A DNA stretch of 57,677 nucleotides from an uncultured Bacteroidia bacterium (GCA_913009755.1 CAJVWU010000016.1:1-57677), one strand, 5' to 3'. Shown: positions 34,895 to 44,392, counted from the first letter of the stretch. The notes: generated by a model from the letters alone, not told the origin. A program made the numbers and translations.

Positions 34895-36124
34895 ATGGCA
34901 CAAACAATATTCCGGATCATCATCGCAATCATCCTGTTTGATTTTGTTTTCGAGAACATCCTCGACTATCTGAATTACAGGAACCTGAAAGAAACAATTC
35001 CCCCCGAACTTAAAGGCATCTACGACGAGGAACGCTACCGCAAATCGCAGCAATATGAAAAGGTGAAATCCAGGTTCTCGCTCCTCACCGGTATCTTCAA
35101 CCTGGCACTTATCCTGTTGATGCTGTTTGGCAACGGCTTCGGGCTACTTGACGAATGGGTGCGTGGAATAACAGGAAACCCTTATCTGCGAACGTTGCTC
35201 TTTTTTGGTGTGCTTGGCCTGGCGTTTGACCTGATCACCCTGCCATTCCAAGTTTACAGCATTTTTGTAATTGAAGAACGCTTCGGATTCAACAAAACCA
35301 CACCAAAGACATTTATTACGGATAAGCTGAAATCGTGGCTGTTGGGTGCCATCATCGGCGGCGGTATCATCCTCTTTGTCCAATGGGCATGGCTGGCAAC
35401 CGGCAAGTGGTTCTGGCTGATCGTTATGTCGGGAATTACCGGTTTTATGATCTTCATGACCATGTTTTACACCGACCTGATCGTCCCGCTGTTCAACAAG
35501 CTCACACCCCTGGAAGAAGGGGAACTTAAAAAAGCGATCTTCGATTTTGCATCCAAAGCCGGGTTTAACCTCAAAGATGTCTATGTGATCAACGGCTCGA
35601 AGAGAAGCACCAAAGCCAACGCCTATTTCAGCGGGCTGGGACCGAAAAAGAAGGTGGTGCTTTACGATACGCTGATCAACGACCTCAACACACAGGAAAT
35701 TGTAGCCGTGCTGGCGCACGAGATCGGGCACTATAAAAAGAAACATGTGGTGAAGGGTATGATCCTGTCATTGCTGCAAACGGCCGTCATGGTCTGGTTG
35801 CTTTCGCTGGCACTGAACATTCCCGGCCTGTCACTGGCATTAGGGGGCAAAGAGCCTTCTTTTTATTTGGGGCTTATCGCATTCGGATTGCTGTTTACAC
35901 CGGTTTCATTTTTTACCGGCATTGTGTCCAATCTCATTTCGCGCAAACATGAGTATCAGGCCGATGCCTTTGCAAAGCAGCGACACCTGGGCCATGCGCT
36001 GATCAATGCGCTGATCAAACTTTCAAGGAACAACCTGAGCAACCTCACACCCCATCCCGCTTATGTCTTTTTCCATTACTCCCACCCTACCCTGTTGCAA
36101 CGGAAAACAGCGATCGGAGAATGA
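34895..36124 (+). CDS. M48 family (Ste24-type) zinc metallopeptidase
   Basis: A 409-residue polytopic membrane protease. Two to three N-terminal helices and the conserved GLAFDLITLPFQVYSIFVIEERFGFN segments match Ste24/CAAX protease 1. The zinc site is HEIGH (about residues 275-279), with a third ligand Glu in KHEYQADAFA. Role: membrane protein quality control or clipping in the inner membrane. The ATG at 34895 was chosen over a TTG at 34877. Second gene of the operon with the vWA-like protein. Confidence 0.9.
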   Translation: MAQTIFRIIIAIILFDFVFENILDYLNYRNLKETIPPELKGIYDEERYRKSQQYEKVKSRFSLLTGIFNLALILLMLFGNGFGLLDEWVRGITGNPYLRTLLFFGVLGLAFDLITLPFQVYSIFVIEERFGFNKTTPKTFITDKLKSWLLGAIIGGGIILFVQWAWLATGKWFWLIVMSGITGFMIFMTMFYTDLIVPLFNKLTPLEEGELKKAIFDFASKAGFNLKDVYVINGSKRSTKANAYFSGLGPKKKVVLYDTLINDLNTQEIVAVLAHEIGHYKKKHVVKGMILSLLQTAVMVWLLSLALNIPGLSLALGGKEPSFYLGLIAFGLLFTPVSFFTGIVSNLISRKHEYQADAFAKQRHLGHALINALIKLSRNNLSNLTPHPAYVFFHYSHPTLLQRKTAIGE

Positions 36125-36363
36125 TGAGGAATTGTAGTATCCCCCAAAAATAAGATAGTTTAAAATTTAATCAGAGAATATAGTTTATTAATTAATCAGG
36201 TTAGGTCAATTGTTATTGGCCTTTCATTGTTTATTCTTCAATACTTTTTATTTCATCATTTTCGATCATAATACCGGAAGTGCCTGGAAGCGTCTATCCT
36301 CCCCGACCTGCGGTTGCCCGTTGGGATGAAGGAGCAAGATGCCCCCAAAGATTAAAAGCGGGA
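36125..36363. other. Gene-free spacer between convergent genes
   Basis: AT-rich, then a GC-richer patch near 36290-36340. No open frame or strong hairpin seen. Confidence 0.4.
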
Positions 36364-37383
36364 CTATTTGAAAAAATAGTCAGGGATAAAGCCGTTGGCA
36401 CTGATTTGATCGTTGTTTTTTGAAAGGAAATCCATGATGGTTTCAATACTCACATTATACGTAACCCCGTATTTTATCATCCTTTTCCGGTCAACGAACA
36501 AATTCCCCGAGTAAGTTTCATCGGTGTTGATATACTCAGCCGCTTCATTATCGGGCTTAACATAAAAAAAGTTTTGTGCCGCCGCCGAACTGGCAATCCC
36601 CACCAGTTCAAAATTGGGTATCCCGTCCCGGATGGCCAGCACCGGGCTTCCGCTAATGCCCCTGTTGTATAAGGCATCTGTTAAAAACCTGTCTTTTAAT
36701 CTACCTGCCGGCTTGCTCACAACAGCCCGGATCACCATCAGATTGCCCAGCGGATAGCCCATAACATACACCAGCGAGCCCCAGTCAAGTTCTTTGCTCC
36801 TGCCCACAGGATAGTTTAATACCGGAATACCGTCACCACCGGTATCATCGAGACGTTTCATCAGCAGGGCAAGGTCGTGATACTTGTCAAGGGCAACCAC
36901 ATCGGTACTCCCACCCGAAGGCAGGCCTTTTACATAATTACTCTGCCTCAGCTTCACCGACAACACCTCAACAGGGCCCGTGCCGTTATCATATCGAATC
37001 ACAACCGTATCAGGAAAATCCACCACATGGGCACAGGTTAACATACCGACAAGGTTATTGGCATAATAGACCACCGTAGCCGTCCCGCTAACCGACTGGT
37101 TGGTAACGCTACTGCCAACCGCGTTCAGCTCCAGCACCGAGTCGTTGATTTGATGAAGATCAACCGTGTTGTCTGGAGAAAAAAGATAGGAACGGTAAAA
37201 AGCAATGCAATCCAGTTTTTTTACCGTTTTAGAAATATAGCTCAACTCACCCGACAGGTTTTTCACCGGATATTCACTGTCGTAACGGCCATCGGGTTTG
37301 AAAACCTGTTGTTCGATAACTTTCGGCGCCGAACAGGACATCGTGCCAACAACAAGTAACAAAAAATAGATTTTGTCAGACAT
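36364..37383 (-). CDS. Trypsin-like serine protease lipoprotein
   Basis: A 339-residue protein from the ATG at 37383. The open frame runs further up but that part overlaps the permease gene. Lipoprotein signal LLLVVGTMSCSAP (Cys17), so anchored in the envelope. The S1 chymotrypsin-fold triad is readable: His119 in LTCAHVV, Asp170 in YHDLALLM and Ser244 in RGISGSPV. No PDZ domain follows, unlike HtrA/DegP. It is the last gene of an ABC transporter operon, 13 bp after the permease. Confidence 0.75.
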   Translation of the reverse strand: MSDKIYFLLLVVGTMSCSAPKVIEQQVFKPDGRYDSEYPVKNLSGELSYISKTVKKLDCIAFYRSYLFSPDNTVDLHQINDSVLELNAVGSSVTNQSVSGTATVVYYANNLVGMLTCAHVVDFPDTVVIRYDNGTGPVEVLSVKLRQSNYVKGLPSGGSTDVVALDKYHDLALLMKRLDDTGGDGIPVLNYPVGRSKELDWGSLVYVMGYPLGNLMVIRAVVSKPAGRLKDRFLTDALYNRGISGSPVLAIRDGIPNFELVGIASSAAAQNFFYVKPDNEAAEYINTDETYSGNLFVDRKRMIKYGVTYNVSIETIMDFLSKNNDQISANGFIPDYFFK

Positions 37384-37396
37384 AAAAACAGCTTTT

Positions 37397-38209
37397 TTAA
37401 AGATCCTGTTTCCGTAAAACGAGATAGATAATGCCGATAAAAGCCACGCTCCATGCCAGGCTGATAAAAACATCAGGAACGGATACATATTCCCTGAAGT
37501 TGATCCCGAACATTTTCATCAGGGATGAATTGGGTACATCAATCAGGTTGCCCAGTGAAACCACCGGCAGGTATTTTGAAACGGTGGCCGGCAATATTCT
37601 TGAAACCACCGGTTCCACAATGTAATAATACAAAGCAAGCAAGGCAATGGCGGGGCCCGACTTTTTGATCAGAAAAGCAATCAGCAGGCTCATGGAACCA
37701 AAGGTGAACAGTTCCAGAAAATAAGCCCCGAGAAATCCTGTTTTTTGAAACATCATGCCCGGTTTCAAATCCGGTGTGTGAATCATCCCCATAATACCAC
37801 CCGTAACAAAAAGGATCACCATAGAAACAAAACTCAATAAAAACACAAAGATCACTTTCGACAAAATAAACTGCTCACGGCTCATACCATTGAGGATGTT
37901 TTGCCGGATGGTTTTGTTTGTGAATTCGTTGGCTATGTATATGATGATGATAATCCCGAGGAATATTTTAAAAAAACCGCCGAGAAAAGTGAGGTTCTGC
38001 CACACATACGGAAAGCTGTACAACGAAAGCTCCGGCATGGCAACGGGGGAATTGGTATTGGCATTCTTCAGGGCCGTATTCAAAAAACTTTCAACACCCG
38101 AAAAAACCAGCACCATCAGGATAAGATAGATCAGCATCATAATCCAGAATGTTCGGCTGTAAAAATATTTCCGGTAATCTATTTTGAACAGGTCAACCAT
38201 TTTTTGCAT
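37397..38209 (-). CDS. ABC transporter permease (ABC-2 type)
   Basis: A 270-residue membrane protein with six helices in the ABC-2 layout: first helix FWIMMLIYLILMVLVFSGV, a periplasmic loop, EFTNKTIRQNILNGMSREQF as the coupling-helix region, and the last helix AWSVAFIGIIYLVLRKQDL. It overlaps the 3' end of the ATPase gene (8-17 nt depending on start; ATG 38200 is an alternative). With the ATPase it forms a two-component exporter. Substrate unknown. Confidence 0.88.
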   Translation of the reverse strand: MQKMVDLFKIDYRKYFYSRTFWIMMLIYLILMVLVFSGVESFLNTALKNANTNSPVAMPELSLYSFPYVWQNLTFLGGFFKIFLGIIIIIYIANEFTNKTIRQNILNGMSREQFILSKVIFVFLLSFVSMVILFVTGGIMGMIHTPDLKPGMMFQKTGFLGAYFLELFTFGSMSLLIAFLIKKSGPAIALLALYYYIVEPVVSRILPATVSKYLPVVSLGNLIDVPNSSLMKMFGINFREYVSVPDVFISLAWSVAFIGIIYLVLRKQDL

Positions 38210-39095
38210 TTAATATATCCAGAAAATATTTTTCCATTGATTTTTTACGAAGTGAAAGGTGGGTGAGAAAAATGCCCTGTTCTGAAATCAAGCGGTTAAG
38301 CGCGTCGGCTGCAATCTCTTTGGACAATGTGCAGACCCACATACCGTTTTCCATTTTTATTTCTGCAAAATAACCGGCATGCTCAAGGACATCCTTCAGC
38401 GCTTCCATGTCGGCGGCAGCCAGTTCGTACGAAGCTGAAGCACTCAGCACCTCTTTCACATTCCCTTCACTTAGTTTTTTCCCGTTTTCCAGCACCACAA
38501 CATGGGTGCATATTTTTTGGACTTCATCCAGCAAATGGCTGGCCAGCAGGATGGTCACCCCCTGGCTTCCAATTTCGATGATCAAATTCCGGATATCTGC
38601 AATTCCCTGCGGGTCGAGGCCGTTGGTGGGCTCATCCAGGATCAGCACGTCAGGGTTGCCCAGTAAAGCGGCGGCAATGGCCAGGCGCTGCCGCATACCC
38701 AGCGAATAGGTCTTGTATTTGTCCGATTTCCGCGGCCCCAGCCCAACGGTTTCCAGCACAGTACCAATGCCTGCATAAGAAACGCCTTTGATATCGGCGA
38801 TGATCTGAAGATTTCTTACCGCCGACAGATAAGAATAAAACAAAGGTCCTTCAAGCAGCGCCCCTACTCTTTTTCTTGTCCGGTAGGTGGGCTTTTGCCC
38901 AAACCACAAATATTCACCACGATCCGGTTTCAGGACATCCAAAAGAATGCCCAGCGTGGTGGTTTTACCGCTGCCGTTAGGCCCTAAAATCCCACAAATC
39001 TCACCCCGGCCCACCTGTAACGAAAAATCGTCAAGAGCCCGTATCCTGTGATAGGATTTGCTGAGGTTTCGTATTTCAAGTACAGGGCTGTTCAA
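38193..39095 (-). CDS. ABC transporter ATP-binding protein
   Basis: A 300-residue cytosolic ATPase: Walker A GPNGSGKTTT (about 38-47), signature YSLGMRQRLAIAAALL (about 132-147), Walker B VLILDEPTNGLDP (about 151-163) and the switch His in ASHLLDE. A C-terminal extension of about 80 residues follows, as in antibiotic/bacteriocin-type drug exporters. The start is TTG. First gene of the operon ATPase-permease-lipoprotein protease. A role in lipoprotein or peptide export or resistance is plausible, not shown. Confidence 0.92.
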   Translation of the reverse strand: MNSPVLEIRNLSKSYHRIRALDDFSLQVGRGEICGILGPNGSGKTTTLGILLDVLKPDRGEYLWFGQKPTYRTRKRVGALLEGPLFYSYLSAVRNLQIIADIKGVSYAGIGTVLETVGLGPRKSDKYKTYSLGMRQRLAIAAALLGNPDVLILDEPTNGLDPQGIADIRNLIIEIGSQGVTILLASHLLDEVQKICTHVVVLENGKKLSEGNVKEVLSASASYELAAADMEALKDVLEHAGYFAEIKMENGMWVCTLSKEIAADALNRLISEQGIFLTHLSLRKKSMEKYFLDILNAKNG

Positions 39096-39311
39096 AGATG
39101 AATAGTTAAATTTTAAGAATAACGTACATTATGCTATTAGATTACAATGATAATCAAAATTTGTTTTCTTAACCGGGGTTTTACAATTTTAACACCCGAA
39201 CCCCTCCGGAAGTTGATATGGATCGTGGCGGAAGAATCCGGAAATTATGAAACCGGAAATTTAATTTATCCAAGTCATTCAATAAAAAAAACCTTGTAAA
39301 ATAATTATTTA

Positions 39312-39319
39312 TATTTTTG
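39312..39319 (+). promoter_or_regulatory. -7 box of slyD-like gene
   Basis: TATTTTTG, a perfect TAnnTTTG, 34 bp before the ATG at 39354. Confidence 0.6.
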
Positions 39320-39353
39320 CCGCTCATTTATCAATCCCTATTAAAATTAAATC

Positions 39354-39860
39354 ATGAAAGTTGGAAAAAATAAGGTCGTTACGCTCACTTATGTGTTACG
39401 CCGCGAAGATAAAAATGGTGAGGTCATTCAGGAAGTTGACGACACCAAACCCTTTGTCCATTTGTTTGGTGCCGGATCATTGCTTCCTGCCTTTGAAGAA
39501 AACCTCAATAATCTGGAACCCGGTGAGACCTTTGCTTTTCACGTTTCGGCAGATGATGCTTACGGCGAATCTTCCGACAAAGCCATCGTTGAACTGGATA
39601 AAAATATCTTTGAAATAGATGGCCAGATTGACGAAGAGTTTGTAACCGTGGGTAAAATGGTAGCTATGCAGGATGAAAACGGCCGCCCGCTTGACGGAAA
39701 AGTGCTGGCCATCAAAGACAGTACCATTGTCATGGACTTCAACCACCCTTTAGCCGGACAAAGCCTTTTCTTTACGGGAGAGATCAAAGATGTGCGAGAA
39801 GCTAATGAAGAGGAACTTTCACACGGCCATGTTCACGGTCATGATGGGATTGTTCATTAA
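39354..39860 (+). CDS. slyD: FKBP-type peptidyl-prolyl isomerase (SlyD-like)
   Basis: A 168-residue cytosolic prolyl isomerase with the SlyD layout: FKBP domain halves (TLTYVLRREDKNGEVIQE ... PFVHLFGAGSLLPAFEENL) interrupted by the IF (insert-in-flap) chaperone domain (about 70-130, DDAYGE with the conserved Tyr-Gly). The C-terminal tail ending HGHVHGHDGIVH is His-rich and could bind nickel, as in SlyD. Length is normal. Monocistronic. Confidence 0.92.
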   Translation: MKVGKNKVVTLTYVLRREDKNGEVIQEVDDTKPFVHLFGAGSLLPAFEENLNNLEPGETFAFHVSADDAYGESSDKAIVELDKNIFEIDGQIDEEFVTVGKMVAMQDENGRPLDGKVLAIKDSTIVMDFNHPLAGQSLFFTGEIKDVREANEEELSHGHVHGHDGIVH

Positions 39861-39868
39861 TTATTTTC

Positions 39869-40576
39869 TTATTTTGAAATAAGGAAAACAGCCGGCTTTT
39901 TATTCAGGTCCACTGTTTGTTTCTTCCAGGCACCGATGGTTAAGGTCCTGATCATCTGTCCGGGCAAAGTAAGATTGACTGCAATACACAACTTTGTTGA
40001 GGGATTACAGTTTCTCAGCAACAGCTCATAAAGCTGACGGTTTCTGAAAGGTGTTTCGATAAAAATCTGGGTTTGTCCATCCTTCTGCACTTTGTTTTCC
40101 ATATTCCTGATTTTTTGTGCTAACTGCTTCCTGTCCACGGGAAGGTAACCGTGAAAAGCAAAACGCTGTCCGTTAAAACCGGAGGCCATCAGGGCAAGGA
40201 TGATGGAATTGGGACCAACCAGCGAAACAACTTCGATGTTATCCTCATGAGCCGCCTGCACGATCAAAGCACCGGGATCGGCAATGCAGGGCGTTCCCGC
40301 TTCCGATAAAAGGCCAACCGAATCTTGTTTGATGAAGCGTTTAAAATCAGCTATGGCCTGCGATATAGTGGCATGTTTCCCGATTTCAATGAAGGTCATT
40401 TCATCAATGGGGGCCGGATGTCCGGTTTTTTTAATGAACCGCCTTGATGTTCTGACATTTTCAACCATAAAAACTGTCAAACCATGAAGCACCTGCCTGT
40501 TATAACCGGGAAGCACCTGTTCCATGGTATCGAAATCGCCCAATGTTGTGGGTATAAGATAAAGTTTTCCTTTCAT
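39869..40576 (-). CDS. RsmI-related SAM-dependent methyltransferase
   Basis: A 235-residue tetrapyrrole-methylase-fold protein, related to 16S rRNA 2'-O-methyltransferase RsmI but shorter. Motifs: GKLYLIPTTLGDFDTMEQVLP (N-terminal SAM region), VGLLSEAGTPCIADPG (about 92-107, the equivalent of RsmI's DAGTPLISDPG), LVGPNSIILALMASGFNG and FIETPFRNRQL. Bacteroidota often keep this branch beside true RsmI, so exact target is unclear. It lies 3 bp downstream of the threonine dehydratase gene. Confidence 0.82.
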   Translation of the reverse strand: MKGKLYLIPTTLGDFDTMEQVLPGYNRQVLHGLTVFMVENVRTSRRFIKKTGHPAPIDEMTFIEIGKHATISQAIADFKRFIKQDSVGLLSEAGTPCIADPGALIVQAAHEDNIEVVSLVGPNSIILALMASGFNGQRFAFHGYLPVDRKQLAQKIRNMENKVQKDGQTQIFIETPFRNRQLYELLLRNCNPSTKLCIAVNLTLPGQMIRTLTIGAWKKQTVDLNKKPAVFLISK

Positions 40577-40579
40577 GGC

Positions 40580-41527
40580 TCAGAAGGGTAAATTTTTCAA
40601 ATCAACATTTCCGCCGGAAAGGATAATGCCCACTGTTTTTCCTTTCACATCCAATTTGTTTTCTATCAGAGCGGCAACAGGTACTGCCGACGACGGTTCA
40701 ATGATAATCTTCATCCGTTCATAAACCAGGCGCATGGCTTCAATAATGGATTCTTCGCTAACGGTAACAATATCTTTCACAAACTTGCGGATGATGGGGA
40801 AATTTCTTTCCCCCAGTGAGGTCAGCAAACCGTCGGCAATGGTTTCAGGGTTCACGCCCGGAATAAGCCGGCCTGCCCTGAATGAACGGTAAGCATCATC
40901 GGCCATTGCCGGTTCACAGACAATTACCTCCGTATTTTTTGAAAAGTAAGCTGCTGCCAGTGCCGTCCCGCTCAACAAGCCACCACCGCCCACAGGGCAC
41001 AGGATCATATCGGGGGCACCTGCATCTTCAATGAGTTCCATAGTACAGGTGGCCTGGCCTTCGATGATGCGGTAATTATCATAAGGGTGTATTTCAACTG
41101 AGCCGGTTTCTTTAATCACCCGCTTCAGGGTTTCTTCCCTCGCTTTTAAGGTGGGCTCACAAAAAGTGATGATCCCGCCATAGTTGCGAACCGCATTGAT
41201 TTTTACACGGGGAGCATTTCGTGGCATGACGATATAGACAGGAACACGGCGTAACCTGCCCGCCCTGGCCAGTGCCTGTGCATGATTTCCGGATGAATGG
41301 GTGGCCACCCCGTTGATAACCGATTTGTCATTCAATGAAAAAACTGCATTGACAGCACCCCTGGATTTAAAAGCACCGACTTTCTGGAAATTTTCACATT
41401 TGAAGAAAAACGAACTGCCAAACATCCGGTTTATGGTTTCGGATGTCAATACGGGTGTCCGGTGAATATAAGGCTGAATGCGCTTTGCAGCAATTGTTAA
41501 GTTGTTTACAGAAGGGATTTTTTCCAA
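40580..41527 (-). CDS. Threonine/serine dehydratase (PLP)
   Basis: Deaminates L-threonine to 2-oxobutyrate and ammonia, or acts on serine or as a serine racemase. A 315-residue fold-type II PLP enzyme: PLP Lys54 in GAFKSRGAVN, the SSGNHAQALA loop (about 82-91), the phosphate clamp CPVGGGGLLSG (about 190-200) and a Ser in IILSGGNVDLKN binding the pyridine nitrogen. There is no ACT domain, so it resembles the catabolic or biodegradative form. The start is TTG. Gene order LMW phosphatase, dehydratase, methyltransferase with short gaps suggests one transcript. Confidence 0.9.
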   Translation of the reverse strand: MEKIPSVNNLTIAAKRIQPYIHRTPVLTSETINRMFGSSFFFKCENFQKVGAFKSRGAVNAVFSLNDKSVINGVATHSSGNHAQALARAGRLRRVPVYIVMPRNAPRVKINAVRNYGGIITFCEPTLKAREETLKRVIKETGSVEIHPYDNYRIIEGQATCTMELIEDAGAPDMILCPVGGGGLLSGTALAAAYFSKNTEVIVCEPAMADDAYRSFRAGRLIPGVNPETIADGLLTSLGERNFPIIRKFVKDIVTVSEESIIEAMRLVYERMKIIIEPSSAVPVAALIENKLDVKGKTVGIILSGGNVDLKNLPF

Positions 41528-41538
41528 TCGTTCCCGGA

Positions 41539-42000
41539 TTAATGGTTTCTGGCTAATTCAACAATCTTATCCGTAGCGTTGTCCAGCATATTATAAACCT
41601 TTTTGAAATTAATTTTACCGTCAGTAAAGGGGTTCGGAATCGTCATGTTTCTACCGGGTGTGACCACATTCATAATGTAATCAACTTTTTGCTGATCATT
41701 TTTATTTCGGGCAACATCTTTTACATCGCGAAAATTCTGGGTATCCATTACATATATCATATCATACTCATCAAAATCTTCAGAAGTAAATATCCTGGCT
41801 TTGCTTTCCGTTAAATCGAGATGATGTTTTAAACCCATTTCGCGCACACAATCACCAACAGGTTCATTGATCATAAATGATTCGAAACCTGCCGATGCAA
41901 TCGTGCCTTCAATATTATTTTCCTTAAACTTCTTTTTTAACAATGCTTCGGCAACCGGGGAACGGCATACATTTTCGTTACAAATAAAAATAATGTTCAT
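41539..42000 (-). CDS. Low molecular weight phosphotyrosine-type phosphatase
   Basis: A 153-residue protein with the P-loop CX5R at the N-terminus: C7-NENVC-R13-S. The rest follows the LMW-PTP fold (ESKARIFTSEDFDEYDMIYVMD). The catalytic acid region, usually DPY/DPF, reads IPNPFTDG, so the general-acid Asp appears replaced by Asn123. Activity may be lowered or the acid may come from Asp127. Protein tyrosine phosphatase or arginine phosphatase activity is possible. Followed closely by threonine dehydratase. Confidence 0.8.
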   Translation of the reverse strand: MNIIFICNENVCRSPVAEALLKKKFKENNIEGTIASAGFESFMINEPVGDCVREMGLKHHLDLTESKARIFTSEDFDEYDMIYVMDTQNFRDVKDVARNKNDQQKVDYIMNVVTPGRNMTIPNPFTDGKINFKKVYNMLDNATDKIVELARNH

Positions 42001-42058
42001 GTTTATTTATTTAAGATGGTTTTAAAAACGGGCTTATAAAGGTACATAAAAAAATCTT

Positions 42059-42093
42059 AAAAAAAAACTCCCTTTTTTGAAATAATAAGGGAG
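42059..42093 (-). terminator. Terminator downstream of dnaA
   Basis: Hairpin CTCCCTT/AAGGGAG (42068-42093) with a run of nine T on the minus-strand 3' side, about 50 bp after the dnaA stop. Confidence 0.8.
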
Positions 42094-42142
42094 ATGTTTT
42101 TCTAAAGTTGTATGTAACTAAAGGATAAACGAATAAGTGCGG

Positions 42143-43579
42143 CTATAACTTTAATTTTTTATCAATTTCTTCAACATACACCCTGAACCGCTTATCGGTT
42201 TCCAAAAGATTGTTCACTGTACGGCATGCATGCAGCACGGTGGCGTGGTCTTTATTTCCGCAATGCAGCCCGATGGTTGCCAATGAACTTTTGGTGTGTT
42301 TCTTTGAAAAAAACATGGCGAGTTGCCGTGCCTGAACGATTTCACGTTTGCGGGTTTTCGAGTTAATTGTCTCAAGCGGCAGGCCGAAATAATCACAAAC
42401 AACTTTTTGGATAAAGTCAATGGATATCTCGCGTGTGGTGTTTTTCACAAACTTGTCAATCATCTGCTTGGCCAGGTCGAGGGTAATGGCTTTTTTGTTC
42501 AATGTGGACTGTGCCAGAATGGAAATGAGTGCCCCTTCCATCTCGCGAATATTCGTAGTAATGCTGTAAGCGAGATATTCAACCACTTCATAAGGCATTT
42601 CTATCCCGTCAATGTAAAGTTTGTTTTGTAAAATGGCGATGCGCGTTTCCAGATCGGGCACCTGCAAGTCGGCGGCAAGGCCCCATTTAAACCTGGACAA
42701 CAACCGGGGTTCCATTCCTTTTAACTCAACCGGCGGTTTATCGGAAGTGAGAATAATTTGTTTGTTGCTTTGATGCAGATGGTTGAAAATATGAAAGAAA
42801 ATATCCTGGGTTTTTTCTTTGTTGGCAATAAATTGGACATCATCTATAATCAGTACATCAATCATCTGGTAAAAATGGATGAAGTCGTTCTGGTTGTTAT
42901 TCCTGACCGAATCAATATACTGATTGACAAATTCATTTGTTTTAACATACAATACGGTTTTTTGCGGAAAATTATTTTTTACCTGCAAACCGATGGCATG
43001 AGCCAGGTGAGTTTTCCCAAGGCCTACATTACTATAAATGAGCAAAGGGTTAAAAGCGGTTTTCCCCGGATTTTCAGCAATCGCCCAACCGGCTGAGCGG
43101 GCCAGCCTGTTGCAATCACCTTCAATAAAATTATCAAAAGAATAGGATTCAACCAGGTTTGATTCCACTTTAATTTTTTTCAGCCCGGGAATAATAAAAG
43201 GATTAGGAATGTATCCGGGATCTTTACCCCCCAAGGTAAGCGGCATGGCTACCGGTTTATTTTTCGTCGCTTTTCTCTCAGTCGTCGGATAATTCACAGA
43301 ATAAGGTTTTTGATCGTCATAAGAACTGTCCATAATCACACTATACTCCAACCTTCCTGCCAGGCCAATTTCTTTCTTAATTGTTTTCTTCAATAAATTG
43401 ATATAATGCTCCTCAAGCCATTCGTAAAAAAACTGGCTGGGAACCTGGATTATCAAAATGTTTTCTTCCAGTTTAATCGGTACTATCGGTTCAAACCACG
43501 TTTTAAAACTCTGATGAGGTATATTGTCCCTTATTACATTTAGACACCGGTTCCATACTTCAACATGTTTTTTAGTCAT
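42143..43579 (-). CDS. dnaA: Chromosomal replication initiator DnaA
   Basis: AAA+ initiator that binds DnaA boxes and opens oriC. The 478-residue protein has all four domains: domain I (HQSFKTWFEPIVPI), a short domain II linker (about 110-150), AAA+ domain III with Walker A NVGLGKTHLAHAIG (about 184-197) and Walker B VLIIDDVQFI, and the domain IV helix-turn-helix with GNKDHATVLHACRTV (about 447-461). Neither dnaN nor rpmH is adjacent. Only weak DnaA-box-like sequences are seen nearby, so no origin is called. Confidence 0.97.
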   Translation of the reverse strand: MTKKHVEVWNRCLNVIRDNIPHQSFKTWFEPIVPIKLEENILIIQVPSQFFYEWLEEHYINLLKKTIKKEIGLAGRLEYSVIMDSSYDDQKPYSVNYPTTERKATKNKPVAMPLTLGGKDPGYIPNPFIIPGLKKIKVESNLVESYSFDNFIEGDCNRLARSAGWAIAENPGKTAFNPLLIYSNVGLGKTHLAHAIGLQVKNNFPQKTVLYVKTNEFVNQYIDSVRNNNQNDFIHFYQMIDVLIIDDVQFIANKEKTQDIFFHIFNHLHQSNKQIILTSDKPPVELKGMEPRLLSRFKWGLAADLQVPDLETRIAILQNKLYIDGIEMPYEVVEYLAYSITTNIREMEGALISILAQSTLNKKAITLDLAKQMIDKFVKNTTREISIDFIQKVVCDYFGLPLETINSKTRKREIVQARQLAMFFSKKHTKSSLATIGLHCGNKDHATVLHACRTVNNLLETDKRFRVYVEEIDKKLKL

Positions 43580-43780
43580 TCTCTTGTAAAAATTTTCAAA
43601 GATTATCGGTTAATGGGTTTCCATTTTTTTAAAAACGTGTAAATCAGACGAATTTATAAAATTCCCGGAGCCGCAAGAATTAAAGCAAATGTCGTATAAA
43701 AAAAGTGTAAAAAAAATAAATTTTTAGTTGACTTTCATTTTTTTTTGTTGTATATAAGGTGGTGTAAAATATGGTATTAT

Positions 43781-44392
43781 TTAATTGCTATTCAGTAGCT
43801 TTACTTCTATGCCCCGTAATTTTTCAAGTCTTGACATGACCTTTTTTACTAAAACTTTTTTAACTGTTAATTTAATAACATATTTTTTGTCATAAAACTG
43901 CCCGTTTATTTTCAGGTTTTCTTCTTTAATAACCCTCATCACGGCATTCATCAGGGAATAGTCAAAATACAATTCCAAATCCATGGTTGGATGGGCCGTT
44001 ATAATGGTTGCGTTCAACAACGCTTCCCCCGATGCCGTCTTATAAGCCTTGATCAGTCCGCTGACGCCGAGTTTGGTCCCGCCAAAATAACGGATAACCA
44101 CAATCAGTACATGATACAGTTCGAAGGAATAAATCTGATTAAGAATAGGCTTTCCGGCCGTGCCCGATGGTTCTCCGTCGTCATTGCTCCTTACCTGCCC
44201 GTCAACAGGATTGATGCGATAAGCATAACAATGATGGCGGGCATCATAATATTCCTTTTTCAGACTCCCGATAATTTCTTTGCACTGGTCCACACCAACA
44301 ACAGGATAGGCTTTGGCAATAAACTTACTGCCCTTATCCTTATAGAGTCCCTCCGCCGGAGCTTTAAGTGTTTTGTAACTGTATTGATCCAT
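43781..44392 (-). CDS. YigZ/IMPACT family protein
   Basis: A 203-residue two-domain protein. The N-terminal UPF0029/IMPACT domain carries the KGSKFIAKAYPV opening, HHCYAYRI and the RSNDDGEPSGTAGKPIL and VIVVIRYFGGTKLGVSGL signatures (about residues 60-120). The C-terminal ferredoxin-like DUF1949 domain follows. The eukaryotic homologue restrains GCN2; the bacterial role is not settled, with proline dipeptidase-like and ribosome-linked roles proposed. The ATG lies only 6 nt from one arm of a 24-bp inverted repeat. Confidence 0.92.
   Translation of the reverse strand: MDQYSYKTLKAPAEGLYKDKGSKFIAKAYPVVGVDQCKEIIGSLKKEYYDARHHCYAYRINPVDGQVRSNDDGEPSGTAGKPILNQIYSFELYHVLIVVIRYFGGTKLGVSGLIKAYKTASGEALLNATIITAHPTMDLELYFDYSLMNAVMRVIKEENLKINGQFYDKKYVIKLTVKKVLVKKVMSRLEKLRGIEVKLLNSN

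Noticed and set aside
43580-43780. Possible oriC beside dnaA
   Set aside because: AT-rich, but I found no cluster of TTATNCACA boxes; only one near-match (TGTGAATAA at 44450) is nearby.
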